A stretch of DNA of 64,000 nt from Mesorhizobium sp. Root552 (GCF_001427285.1 NZ_LMFV01000023.1:124001-188000); one strand, 5' to 3'; positions 44,261 through 52,809 are shown, counted from the stretch's first letter. Numbers and translations are program-made. Notes: generated by a model from the letters alone, not told the origin.

Positions 44261-47200
44261 ATGGATACCGGAATGCCTCTGTTCGAACTCGAAGCCCCCG
44301 ACGGCGCCAAATACGAAGTCGAAGCCCCTGACGAACACTCTGCCGTCGCTGCGTTCAAGAAGATGACGGCGCAGCAGACGGCTAAGCCCAGAGGGGGGCT
44401 ATTCGATGACCTCATTCCGTCGGGAACGACGCATGCGCCTCGCTCTTCCCAACCGATCCAGATACAAGCGCCGGACGGCTCGCTCGTCGAGTTCCCCGAC
44501 GGGACCGATGACGAAACTACCAAAGGCGTCATGCGCAAAAACTTCGGCGGTCCGGCGCCACAGCCAAAAAAGCCAGGTTTGTTCGACGACCTCATCCCGC
44601 AGGAAACAAATCAGGCGTCAGGCGCGGGCCTTTTTGATGACCTGATTCCGCAATCCCGCTCTCAGGCATATACGGATGCCGCAGGCGAGCTTTCTACCCT
44701 CACACAGGATTTGAACGCCTCGCCCGCTGTGGAGGACAAAGATGCCCTCTACGTGTTGCAACGCGGCAATCGAGGTATCGCTGACTTTCTAGGTGGCCCT
44801 GTCGATCTTGCTGCCGCTGGGGTGAACATCGGTGCGCTGGGCGCTGACAAACTGGCCAGCATCTTCGGCGCCAGCGTTCCGTATCGCGTCGAAAAGCCGT
44901 TCATGGGGTCCGACTGGATTGCTGACCGAACGTCCGCAGCGAATGAAGCATTGGGCGGCGAAACAGTTTCGCCCGATGAAGTTTCGGGAGTCGCCCGCGT
45001 TCTCGGCGAAGCGACCAGATTTGGGACTGGCGCGGTGTTGGGCGGTGGCTTGCTCGCAAGCGGGCCTGTGCAGATGGCCACGCAGGGGAGGGGCCGGGTT
45101 GCAGACATTCTACGCGGCTATACGGCGCCATATAGGGACTCACCCCGAGCCATGATCGGCGACGCTGCCGCAGGGGCTGGTGCGGGCGCCACTATGACAG
45201 GCTACGAAGACTTTGTGCCGGAGGACGTTCAGGAAAAGCTCGGCCCTGTCGGTCCGGCCGCCGCGGCAATGTTAGGCGGGATGGGTGGGGCAACCGGCCA
45301 TGCCATTGTGAGTGGCGCCAAGGATGCTACGATCAATCTTGGTCGCAACGTTATTCTGGGAAAGTCGGACCCGGCCGCGCCTATGTCCGAAAGCACGGGT
45401 CGACCTTACTCACGCTCGGAGATGGATGAAGCGGCGCGGTCGGTTCAGGCTCAGGCGTCCAACCCCACAGCCGCTGCAGCTCGAATACGCGAAAGCGCGG
45501 AAGGTCTGCGGTCGGTTAGCGGCGAGGCTTCCTTGCCGACAACAGGCGCGCTTTCAGGCGATGCGGGCCTGGCGTTGCTAGAGCGCGAAGCCCGTTCGCG
45601 CGAACCCCGGCCTTTCATCGAACGCGATCGTGCCGTCAATTCTCGTGCTGCCGATCTGGTGACAAGCACATCACCAGCGGAGGCGGTTTCACGTGACTTC
45701 ACCGAAAGTGCAAATCAGCTACAACATTCCCGTGAGCAGGCTGCGCGCGGCAATCTCGAAACTGCAAGACAGGCAGAGCAGGGTCACGCTGAACAACTTC
45801 GCAACCTGGGCGCCCCCGTAGCCGCCGCCGTCGGTCAAAAGGTGCCGGCTAGCCAAAATCTCGATGCCTTAGTGGTCGGCGAATCCCTGGTTCCGATGCA
45901 GGCTCGAAAGAACGAAGCTTTTGCCGCCGTTGACCCCAACAGGAGCGTCGTGCGGGACGCCCGGCCGCTGGTACAGTCCGCGCAGGCCATCCGTGACGGA
46001 CTTGGGCGGCTCAATGATCCCGGCAGCGTGCTGCCCACACGTACGCTCGATCGTATTGCTGCACTGGCGCCGGATGCCGGGGGAAACGGAACTATAACAT
46101 TCGGTGAACTGAACGCACTTCGGCCGGAATTGTCCGCCGGGCTGGCAAAAGCAAGGGCGTCAGGTGATTTCGCTCTTGCTGACAACATCCAGGCCCTCCA
46201 GCGAGCGCTAAACCGCGAAACGGACACACTCGCCCGCGAGGCTTCGCCGGCAGGTCAGCGAGCGGCGGAAGCGCAACGCGTCTACAATGATGAATTCGCA
46301 CCTATCTGGAACGTCGGCCCCGGTGATGAGGCGACACGCTTTCGCAGGGACGTGAACGCCGATCGAGCCGCGCGGACGCAATCCCCACCGTCGACCACAG
46401 CGGGCCGTTTCCTCCGGGCTGGCCAACCAGAGAAAGTTGACGCTCTGCGGCGGATCATGACTTCGATGCCCGATCAAGCAGCAGCGGCAGCGGAAGTTAG
46501 ACGCTACCTCGTAGCGGACTTGGCCGAGAGTGGCGTGATTGACGCAACATCCGGCCATCTCCGGCCCGACGCCTTGCGGCGCTGGCGCAGCCAATGGGGC
46601 AATAGTCTCGATGTCGCGCCAGGTTTCGGTGCTGAAGTGGACGACTTGCTGCGACGCACCGACGACGGCGCCCTGCGCCTCGGCCAACTCGCGCGCGATG
46701 TGCGCTCGGCGGAAATGAAACTGGACGACGTTACCAAAAATCGCGGTGCGCTTGGGTTGGTGCTGGGCAAGGATCCGGTAAATGCGGTTTCCTCAATCTT
46801 CAGGTCTGGTGATCCCGAAAACTCGATGAAGGGTGTACTTCGCGAGATTGGCAGCAACAGCCGGGCCAAAGACGGGCTGAAAGCATCTGTCGTCGATTAT
46901 ATGATGCAGCGGGTCAGCACGCCTGCCGTGCAGAAGACTGTCGATGCGGCCCGCCCGGTCAGTTTCGACAAGCTGGAGAATCTGTTTAACGAGCACGAAA
47001 ATACCCTAGCGTCGGTCTTCTCACCCGAAGAAATGAATACGCTGCGCCAGGCTCACCGGCTTCTGAAGCCGCAGAAGGAACTTTCCCAGCCGGGAAGTGC
47101 GGGTTCGCTCTATGAGCGCCGGAAGACGGAGCAGGCGTGGGCCTTGCTGGAAGGTGGTCTGAAGGCGCGTTACGGTGTGCTGAAGGGTGGCGGCATTCTT

Positions 47201-47422
47201 CGTACAGTTCGCATATTCATGTCGACGCTGCCGAACCAGGAGGAGGCTGTAAAGGACATCATTCTGCGTATGCATTTCGATCCTGAACTGGCAGGACACT
47301 TGCTTGGCCGCAACGTGAAGGTGGACACGCCGCTTTGGAACGCCAAGCTGAACAAGCTGTTGGCAGCGGCAACTGGCGCTCGGGAGAGCGTTTCGCCTGA
47401 AGACCAAGGGGCGCACGACTAG
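44261..47422 (+). CDS. Large phage-like protein with GLFDDLIP repeats (possible internal virion/ejection protein)
   Basis: About 1053 residues from the ATG at 44261 (a TTG at 44249 or an ATG at 44273 are alternatives). The N-terminus has short linear repeats: LFELEAPDGAKYEVEAP and QIQAPDGSLVEFPDGTDDET, and three copies of GLFDDLIP near residues 46, 106 and 123. Such PDG plus amphipathic modules are common in internal or DNA-transfer proteins of alphaproteobacterial podoviruses. Gly/Ala-rich hydrophobic stretches lie near 240-350; the rest is helical and charged. No lysozyme motif found. It is the only virion-like gene in the element, which is odd; it could also be a toxin or adhesin-like effector. 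Confidence 0.6.
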   Translation: MDTGMPLFELEAPDGAKYEVEAPDEHSAVAAFKKMTAQQTAKPRGGLFDDLIPSGTTHAPRSSQPIQIQAPDGSLVEFPDGTDDETTKGVMRKNFGGPAPQPKKPGLFDDLIPQETNQASGAGLFDDLIPQSRSQAYTDAAGELSTLTQDLNASPAVEDKDALYVLQRGNRGIADFLGGPVDLAAAGVNIGALGADKLASIFGASVPYRVEKPFMGSDWIADRTSAANEALGGETVSPDEVSGVARVLGEATRFGTGAVLGGGLLASGPVQMATQGRGRVADILRGYTAPYRDSPRAMIGDAAAGAGAGATMTGYEDFVPEDVQEKLGPVGPAAAAMLGGMGGATGHAIVSGAKDATINLGRNVILGKSDPAAPMSESTGRPYSRSEMDEAARSVQAQASNPTAAAARIRESAEGLRSVSGEASLPTTGALSGDAGLALLEREARSREPRPFIERDRAVNSRAADLVTSTSPAEAVSRDFTESANQLQHSREQAARGNLETARQAEQGHAEQLRNLGAPVAAAVGQKVPASQNLDALVVGESLVPMQARKNEAFAAVDPNRSVVRDARPLVQSAQAIRDGLGRLNDPGSVLPTRTLDRIAALAPDAGGNGTITFGELNALRPELSAGLAKARASGDFALADNIQALQRALNRETDTLAREASPAGQRAAEAQRVYNDEFAPIWNVGPGDEATRFRRDVNADRAARTQSPPSTTAGRFLRAGQPEKVDALRRIMTSMPDQAAAAAEVRRYLVADLAESGVIDATSGHLRPDALRRWRSQWGNSLDVAPGFGAEVDDLLRRTDDGALRLGQLARDVRSAEMKLDDVTKNRGALGLVLGKDPVNAVSSIFRSGDPENSMKGVLREIGSNSRAKDGLKASVVDYMMQRVSTPAVQKTVDAARPVSFDKLENLFNEHENTLASVFSPEEMNTLRQAHRLLKPQKELSQPGSAGSLYERRKTEQAWALLEGGLKARYGVLKGGGILRTVRIFMSTLPNQEEAVKDIILRMHFDPELAGHLLGRNVKVDTPLWNAKLNKLLAAATGARESVSPEDQGAHD

Positions 47423-47470
47423 ATATGAAGGGATGCTTAGGAGGGCGGCGTGGCCCGCCGCCGTCTGAAC

Positions 47471-47875
47471 CTACGGATAGTTCTGCTTTTTCAGGCTCGA
47501 TTTCGGCGGCTCCTTGGCGAACACGATCCCACATCCTTTTCGATTTGAGGCGTCCTCGATAGCCTGCATCTCGCCCTTGAGCCGCGCAACGTCGGCAGCC
47601 GCTGCCCCATCTCCACTAGCCAAAAAGAGAGCAGGCCAGAAGACAATCATTCCGACAGCAACGAGTGCAGCGTCCTGGCCCGCCTTCTTGTTTTGAACAC
47701 CGGCCGCTTGGGCGGCACGGCTAGAGACGGTTGCGGCCTCCACGGCCAACTGTTCGCAGCTGAGATTTTGATAAAGTATTGGCGAGACGTAGCTGGCCTG
47801 TATCTTGTCGGGCGCAGTTGCACAACTAGCCACCATCAGCGCGGCGCCAAACGCCGCTCCGGTCGAGTATTTCAT
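47471..47875 (-). CDS. Small lipoprotein
   Basis: 134 residues from the ATG at 47875. Signal peptide with lipobox ending VASC (acylated cysteine near residue 18), then SYVSPILYQNLSCEQLAVEA, a hydrophobic stretch (LVAVGMIVFWPALFLAS) and a coiled segment (VARLKGEMQAIEDAS) with a late cysteine. This pattern is a frequent short lipoprotein of proteobacterial phages and genomes; function unknown. Confidence 0.8.
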   Translation of the reverse strand: MKYSTGAAFGAALMVASCATAPDKIQASYVSPILYQNLSCEQLAVEAATVSSRAAQAAGVQNKKAGQDAALVAVGMIVFWPALFLASGDGAAAADVARLKGEMQAIEDASNRKGCGIVFAKEPPKSSLKKQNYP

Positions 47876-48019
47876 TTTTACATTCCCCCAAATTGCCCCT
47901 GCCCAATAGATGCTCATTTCAGAGTTGAGGCAATGCGATCTAGTTGGGCCAGATCGGAGGGAAGGGAAATCCATCCGGCGAACATTGGCCCGTCGCATAA
48001 GGCGGTCTGTGGTTACGAT

Positions 48020-48568
48020 ATGGATTTGAAGGGAGCCGGAGTGCAATCTACCCACGCGGTAATTCCAATCGACACCGTGAAGTCGATCGATGAACTGACC
48101 TGCAGATTGGACGAAGCTGGCCGACACTATCCCGAAACGCTTGTCGCGCAGCTGAAGGGCACACTGGCCCACAATGTCGGCCAGTTCATCACTTCGTCGG
48201 TTGGCATCGCCGCCAACCCGCAGCTTGCGAAGATCGCTTGCAAGGTCGGCAAGAAGGCTGGTGAGCGCTACGGCAACGGCTTGATGATCTGGCAGCCGGA
48301 AGACCTTCCCGCACCTCTATTCAAGCTCAACCTGGACGATATTCCGGGAATAGGTAGCGGCATGGAGCGGCGGTTGTTGCGCGCCAGTATCCAGACCGTA
48401 GAACAGCTCTACAACACCGAACCGAAGCACATGCGCAGGATATGGCGTAACGTCACCGGCGAGCGGCTTTGGTATGCGCTTCACGGCTACGACATTCAGG
48501 CGCCCGAGGCAGAACGCGGGATGTTCGGGCACGGCCGCGTGTTGCCGCCCGAAAGCCGGTCATTGGGG
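48020..48568 (+). pseudogene. Y-family DNA polymerase fragment (truncated at both ends)
   Basis: Recognisable are SIDELTCRLDE (counterpart of the catalytic SIDE motif), FITSSVGIAANPQLAKIACK, the helix-hairpin-helix-like LDDIPGIGSGMERRLLRASI and YNTEPKHMRRIWRNVTGERL, all as in the DinB-like polymerases of rhizobial genomes. The N-terminal palm with the first metal aspartate is missing, and the little-finger region is lost after RVLPPESRS. The frame then breaks at a run of seven G and passes into a fragment of an SRAP gene. Not expected to be functional. Confidence 0.8.
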
Positions 48569-48570
48569 GG

Positions 48571-48873
48571 GTGCCTATCAGCTTCGCCGGTCTATGGGCC
48601 TACAATCCCGGCCTCGACCTCACCAGTTGCACGATCCTCACGGCTGCCGCGCAGGAACCGATGGCGAAGTTGCACACTCGTCAACCAATAATACTTGACC
48701 CTGCCGCCCATGATGCCTGGCTCGATCCCGCCACGGGGGTTTCGGACGCGAAGTCGCTGTTGAAACAAGATATAGACGGCGACCTGCAATTCTATCGCGT
48801 AGGCCGCGAGGTGAATGTCACAAGAGGCGGTGCCGACCATGCCGGAATGATTGGACCTCTCAACCCTTCATAA
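48571..48873 (+). pseudogene. SRAP (YedK/HMCES) C-terminal fragment
   Basis: About 100 codons: ISFAGLWAYNPGLDLTSCTI, LTAAAQEPMAKLHTRQPIIL and HDAWLDPATG are the C-terminal half of SOS-response-associated peptidases, which crosslink to abasic sites through an N-terminal cysteine. That N-terminal half is absent. It is fused out of frame to the polymerase fragment, as if a deletion joined two neighbouring repair genes. Confidence 0.8.
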
Positions 48874-48884
48874 AGGACAGGACG

Positions 48885-49097
48885 ATGGCAGAGCGTGACG
48901 GAAAGCGCATCAAGCCCCTGATACCGGTGGGTTTCAGCACAGGCGTATTCCCTGATGAAACACCCCCGGTTGCCTCGCTGACGATCGATACGAAAGAAGG
49001 GTCGTACACCTTCGCCATCAACAACGAATCTTGCGCCATCCTGAAAGAGGTGGTGGCGCACCTGGAAACGGTCGTAAATCAGCACGAAGCGCCATGA
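48885..49097 (+). CDS. Hypothetical 70-aa protein
   Basis: MAERDGKRIKPLIPVGFSTG at the start; AAAGGACAGG lies upstream of the ATG. Regular mixed composition (SLTIDTKEGSYTFAINNESC), no family recognised. Its stop overlaps the start of the next small membrane protein in an ATGA, which supports both as real genes. Confidence 0.65.
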   Translation: MAERDGKRIKPLIPVGFSTGVFPDETPPVASLTIDTKEGSYTFAINNESCAILKEVVAHLETVVNQHEAP

Positions 49098-49204
49098 CGC
49101 CAGAGCGCCCGCACGAACCGCAGATTGGCCCGGCCGGCAAACTGATCATCGCCGCAATCGTCGCTTTCGGTCTGTGGGCTGCATTCGGCTGGCTGATCAC
49201 ATAG
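49094..49204 (+). CDS. 36-aa single-helix membrane protein
   Basis: MTPERPHEPQIGPAGKLIIA then a hydrophobic helix (AIVAFGLWAAFGWLIT) to the stop. ATGA overlap with the upstream gene. Function unknown; small one-helix proteins of this type are common in phage genomes. Confidence 0.55.
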   Translation: MTPERPHEPQIGPAGKLIIAAIVAFGLWAAFGWLIT

Positions 49205-49259
49205 ACCGGAACGATTCCTCACCCCATCCGTTCGAATCGCTTCGGTGATGGAGATTAGC

Positions 49260-49445
49260 ATGGTTGCGCCGCGTGCCACCTGGAAAGGCTTCCTGCGAGT
49301 TGGTTCGGTGAGTTGTGGCGTCAAGATCGTCGGCGTCGTCACAGAAGCCGAGAATATCCGTTTCAACGTCCTGAACCGCAAGACCGGCAACCGGGTGAAC
49401 AGCGTCTATACCGACGAGGTGGCATGGACCTGGCCGCGCTTCTGA
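49260..49445 (+). pseudogene. Ku N-terminal fragment
   Basis: VAPRATWKGFLRVGSVSCGV and FNVLNRKTGNRV match the N-terminus of bacterial Ku, the end-binding protein of non-homologous end joining. Only about 55 residues remain of the usual 260-300; the last residues (AWTWPRF) are not Ku-like and a stop follows. An ATG five codons upstream at 49245 is also possible. It adds to the polymerase and SRAP fragments just upstream, suggesting decay of a former DNA-repair cluster. Confidence 0.75.
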
Positions 49446-49511
49446 GTGATGTCTAGGCCGTCGCCGGGGATCGCTCTTGCCGGCCCCTCTCAACTCACGG
49501 TGGTGCTAAAG

Positions 49512-49712
49512 CTACTTTCGCATCCTGACCTTGAATTCCTTCGTCGGCCCTATGCGCATCATGCGACGGGAACGCTCTGCCGACAATTCGCGGTATTGGG
49601 CTTGTTCATGATCCGTAGCCGAGCCGCTCAAAATGCGGGCTAGGAGTTGCTCTGCCTTGCGATCAATCTCGGCCTCCGCGGACGAGTGACGTACGACTTC
49701 AGTAGCGTTCAT
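49512..49712 (-). CDS. Hypothetical 66-aa protein, partner of the GAF protein
   Basis: MNATEVVRHSSAEAEIDRKA at the start, helical, with a basic C-terminus (KEFKVRMRK). The ATG at 49712 overlaps the stop of the GAF-domain gene (ATGA) and GGAG lies 8 bp upstream, so the two are co-translated. No family recognised. Confidence 0.6.
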   Translation of the reverse strand: MNATEVVRHSSAEAEIDRKAEQLLARILSGSATDHEQAQYRELSAERSRRMMRIGPTKEFKVRMRK

Positions 49713-50683
49713 AGGCTCGTCTCCTCGTTGTTCGACAGTTGGCACATTCCTACACCTAGCGCGACCATACCCGCGAAAGCCCGAACAATCTCCGCATTCT
49801 GTACACCCGTCCTTCCATTAGGTACAAAATGCCCATCCTGATCGTTGGTTGCAATGACGACACCCCACGGCGTATCGTCGCTGCCCACTAGGATAGGTAC
49901 CGCCGCGAACGATTTATAGCGCTCCCCATCTTCGGGTTTTGCTTGCGATCCCATAGCGAACACTGCTCTGACAGAAGTGTCACTGGTGTCTCCAATGATT
50001 ACCTCTTGGCGGTTGGTAAACGCCACTCCTAGGATTCCAGTACCTTCGTCCCAGATCCGAGCTTGGGAAATATCACACTCGATAGCTCTACGTTTTGCTA
50101 CGCATATCAGCTCTCGCTTTCCTGTCCTGTCACCTTTGAGGCGCGCACGGTAGATGCCAAATGTCCAACGGTGCCAAATTTCGAAGCCAGCTGCGATGTG
50201 CATGAACTCGCCAGCAGCTTCCACCAAAGCCTTTGCAACGGCAGCGTCACTTTTCTCTTTCCAGCTCGGGAAGCGCTCCAAGGCACCCCTCATTGCGTAG
50301 ACTGACAGGTAAAGGTTGACGGCCCGGCGGGCCTCCGCCTGAAACGTTTCGATTTCAGCGAGTGCTTCTCTCGCCTGATATTCGGCTTCGGTGGCAGTTT
50401 CGATTGCGCGACGCGATGTTTCGAGTTCTTGCGGCGCATTTTCGTCTGCAATGGCCGCGTAAAGTGCCCCGACAAATACCAGCGCCGATGCCACAATGCC
50501 CGAAATTTGCCATCCACTGGGCTTGTTTGGCCAGAATTCCAAGAATTGCGAGGCCCCGGCCACGAACGCAAAAAGCCCGAAAAACACAGCTTTGGCTACA
50601 CGACTTCCCACACTATGGTTGCGCAGACGGCGAGAAATCAGAGTACTGATTTCGCTCGCTCGCTCCGCCAAAGTAGAGGTCAC
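49709..50683 (-). CDS. Membrane protein with coiled coil and GAF domain
   Basis: 324 residues: two membrane helices near 28-48 and 57-78, a coiled coil near 85-120 (ETATEAEYQAREALAEIETF), then a GAF-like ligand domain (RIWDEGTGILGVAFTNRQEV, KSFAAVPILVGSDDTPWGVV) to about 310. The GAF part should face the cytoplasm. No enzymatic output domain is visible, so signal output may go through the membrane part or through the co-translated 66-aa protein. Both on the minus strand, opposite to the surrounding plus-strand genes: a cargo-like cassette. Function unknown. Confidence 0.8.
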   Translation of the reverse strand: MTSTLAERASEISTLISRRLRNHSVGSRVAKAVFFGLFAFVAGASQFLEFWPNKPSGWQISGIVASALVFVGALYAAIADENAPQELETSRRAIETATEAEYQAREALAEIETFQAEARRAVNLYLSVYAMRGALERFPSWKEKSDAAVAKALVEAAGEFMHIAAGFEIWHRWTFGIYRARLKGDRTGKRELICVAKRRAIECDISQARIWDEGTGILGVAFTNRQEVIIGDTSDTSVRAVFAMGSQAKPEDGERYKSFAAVPILVGSDDTPWGVVIATNDQDGHFVPNGRTGVQNAEIVRAFAGMVALGVGMCQLSNNEETSL

Positions 50684-51053
50684 GCGCCCACTCCCCTCCG
50701 AATCTCGGCACTTCCGTATTGTGGTACTGTGGTCAGTTCAAGTCTATACCTTCCTTAACCCATTCATCTATTCACTCACACCGAAGCCTTCTCTAGATTT
50801 GGGCTGATTCACGGAGTCAGCAGGCTGGAGCGGGCCAAGTCGTCACCGTGACTTCAGACCATTGGGGATCTCGCGGACACACTCGTAGAGAAGCCAATGT
50901 TGTTGCTGATGATGCCTGACGGCATGAAATAGGCCCGCCACCAGACGGGACGCAAGGATGGCGGGCCTAGGCAGAGGGTCAGGAAGGGAAGCTAGATGAT
51001 CCTCAGGCCGCTTAACGCTGATTTCGGCGGGTTTGTTCCGGCCCAACGCAAAA
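50684..51053. other. Non-coding stretch with a strong hairpin
   Basis: No convincing gene. Contains the promoter side of the GAF gene and an 11-bp inverted repeat at 50930-50969. Confidence 0.5.
50930..50969. repeat. Inverted repeat, 11-bp arms
   Basis: TAGGCCCGCCA and TGGCGGGCCTA with an 18-base loop. A stable hairpin in a gene-free stretch; no T-run. Could be a small RNA or a bidirectional structure. Confidence 0.55.
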
Positions 51054-51079
51054 GCCCGCCCAGCCGAAGCTGAGCGGGC
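51054..51079 (-). terminator. Terminator of the DUF1059 gene
   Basis: On the minus strand a GC-rich stem (GCCCGC/GCGGGC plus CAGC/GCTG with one mismatch) and a tetraloop is followed by TTTTGC. It begins 17 bp after the DUF1059 stop. Confidence 0.75.
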
Positions 51080-51096
51080 CAAGCGCATGAAAAATT

Positions 51097-51291
51097 TCAA
51101 GCAGCTGGTGCGCCTTCGTGGATAGCCTTCCTGATCTCGGAGCGGAATTGAGGTGTATCGTGTTCTCCATGAACAGACACCGCGTGTTGCACTGCAGCGT
51201 CAATTAGCTCGTCCTCGCGATCCGCAGAGATTGCAACGGTGCACTTCATTTCACTGGGGAATTCTCGGCAGTCTATGAACTTGCGTGCCAT
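51097..51291 (-). CDS. DUF1059 family small protein
   Basis: 64 residues: MARKFIDCREFPSEMKCTVA, then DELIDAAVQHAVSVHG and IRKAIHEGAP, the complete DUF1059 pattern. AGGAGG lies 7 bp upstream of the ATG and a terminator follows. The family is widespread and of unknown function; its cysteine and histidine positions suggest metal binding in some views. It has its own expression signals within the element. Confidence 0.85.
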   Translation of the reverse strand: MARKFIDCREFPSEMKCTVAISADREDELIDAAVQHAVSVHGEHDTPQFRSEIRKAIHEGAPAA

Positions 51292-51499
51292 CGTTTCCTC
51301 CTGGAAAATCTTGCCGTTGTTCGGCGGTGAGCAGCATACGCCTACACACAGGTGCAAACAATCTGCGTTCATAATCAGAAACGCGATGACGCCCCTGATC
51401 AGCGCGCGAACCAACCCGTGATCTTCCCCCTGGCAGCACAAAAACCCACCCTGCGGATTTGCAGGACGGGCGGTCATTTCCCCGGCGTCGGGAATATGG

Positions 51500-51742
51500 T
51501 CACTGCCGGAACCAACTGACAATCTTCATTACGCTCTCGCCAAACATGACCACGCCGCCGAGAATGCCAAAGCTGGCGATGGCGAGCCACTTGGTGACCG
51601 TTGCAAAGCCGATAATGGCCCTGATGATCGGCAAGCCGGTTCTCAACGTCGCGACATCGTCACGACTGAGGCCAGCGAGGAATTGCCTCGTTTCCTCGGG
51701 CAACTCCACCATTCTGTTGACGGGTATGGCGCTCTCGTCCAT
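51500..51742 (-). CDS. Small phage-type membrane protein
   Basis: 80 residues; an N-terminal helical part (PEETRQFLAGLSRDDVATLR) and one membrane helix (WLAIASFGILGGVVMFGES) with a short basic tail. Similar one-helix proteins lie next to lysis genes in many proteobacterial prophages. Start at 51742 has only a weak AAGG upstream. Confidence 0.65.
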   Translation of the reverse strand: MDESAIPVNRMVELPEETRQFLAGLSRDDVATLRTGLPIIRAIIGFATVTKWLAIASFGILGGVVMFGESVMKIVSWFRQ

Positions 51743-51780
51743 CGCATTTGCCTTGTCCAATTTCCCTGGCCCCTGCACTG

Positions 51781-51867
51781 CTAGAATGAAAGATAGGTCC
51801 TGACTGCGGCGCAGATCAGAAACGCCGCTATGAGGATGAAGGTTGCTATTCCTGGCCTGCGTTCCAT
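51781..51867 (-). CDS. 28-aa membrane peptide overlapping the holin-like gene
   Basis: MERRPGIATFILIAAFLICA then AVRTYLSF and stop: basic N-terminus plus one membrane helix. It overlaps the 3' end of the upstream gene by 22 bp in another frame and lies 38 bp before the next small membrane protein. Overlapping tiny membrane proteins are typical of phage lysis cassettes; only composition and context support it. Confidence 0.45.
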   Translation of the reverse strand: MERRPGIATFILIAAFLICAAVRTYLSF

Positions 51868-52301
51868 TGCCGTATTCCTTCAAGCTTTGCCTCGCGGTAA
51901 GTCAGCCCGCCTTCGTTCACGTCGCCACGCGCAACAAAGTCGTCGGTGATTTCGGGGCCGTCCTTCTTGCTCCAGGCTTTCGCGCATGTCGGAGCGATCA
52001 AGGCCGCAGGGATCTTCTCGCGGATGAACTGTGTCTGGACCACCACCTGAGACTTAGCGGTCAGCGTATAGTCGGCGCAGAGACAGAGGCACAGGAGTGC
52101 GGAGGTAATCATGAACGTCTCATCGGTTTCCTTCAGCGCGGTAAGAGCGGAGAAAACGGGGAATGTCGTGGGCGATATGGGCAGGATGCCATCGAGCAGA
52201 GGCAGCGCCACTTCAAGCCCGGACAGGATGCCGGCAAGCGGCAGGAAACGAATGCTGTACGCATGGCAAAGCACCCGCTTCAAATTGGAAACGAGCCGCA
52301 T
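51846..52301 (-). CDS. Holin-like protein with extended C-terminus
   Basis: 151 residues from the ATG at 52301 (MRLVSNLKRVLCHAYSIRFL); AAAGG lies upstream. The N-terminal 60 residues (LPLAGILSGLEVALPLLDGI) resemble short holin-like proteins of alphaproteobacterial phages. The C-terminal 85 residues start with a second hydrophobic segment (MITSALLCLCLCADYTLTAK) and a polar part resembling an outer-membrane-spanin-type small lipoprotein, so this may be a fusion of two lysis proteins by deletion. No endolysin gene is nearby. Confidence 0.55.
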   Translation of the reverse strand: MRLVSNLKRVLCHAYSIRFLPLAGILSGLEVALPLLDGILPISPTTFPVFSALTALKETDETFMITSALLCLCLCADYTLTAKSQVVVQTQFIREKIPAALIAPTCAKAWSKKDGPEITDDFVARGDVNEGGLTYREAKLEGIRQWNAGQE

Positions 52302-52422
52302 GGGTGGGCCTTTCAGGTTGTCGAGAGTTTCCAGCAAGAAAATTGCTAGCTAGGCGCAATTCTTTCGATTGGCGAAGTGCGCGCGGGAACGGGTATGGGG
52401 TGCGTATTCAGATACGGTGAAT

Positions 52423-52809
52423 ATGCACAAATTGGATTCCCAATTTATACGATTTGTTGCCGTTGGCAGCGCACTCGCTGGCCTGTATTTTGCCTTGTTT
52501 CTTTTATTTCTGGAATATGCCCGCTTCGGGAGCTTCTATTCAGGGCTGTTATCGTACGGAATATGCTTCGTCATTTCGTATTTCTTGCAGAACAATTTTG
52601 TCTTCAAATCTAAGCAGGGATTTCGGAAGACGCTGCCTAAATATGCTGCATGGGTGTTATTGGCCGCACTTATTTCATCATCAATTTCGTATTTTTCCCA
52701 TTTCTATATCCAAAGCAGCATATACCTTTCAGTTATTTCAACCGCCTCGTGCGGCATAGCAAGTTATTTCGTCTCCTCACTATGGGTATTCAAAAGCAAA
52801 ACAGCATGA
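52423..52809 (+). CDS. GtrA family membrane protein (glycolipid flippase-like)
   Basis: 128 residues from the ATG at 52423 (MHKLDSQFIRFVAVGSALAG), four membrane helices, and the typical GtrA phrases LLSYGICFVISYFLQNNFVF and SYFVSSLWVFKSK. GtrA proteins are thought to move lipid-linked sugars across the inner membrane in O-antigen glucosylation. Stop overlaps the glycosyltransferase start in an ATGA. AT-rich relative to the host genes, a sign of transfer. Confidence 0.9.
   Translation: MHKLDSQFIRFVAVGSALAGLYFALFLLFLEYARFGSFYSGLLSYGICFVISYFLQNNFVFKSKQGFRKTLPKYAAWVLLAALISSSISYFSHFYIQSSIYLSVISTASCGIASYFVSSLWVFKSKTA

Noticed and set aside
47693..48019. N-terminal 109 codons of an open frame leading into the polymerase fragment
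   Set aside because: This part is antisense to the small lipoprotein and intergenic DNA, and has no polymerase-like sequence.
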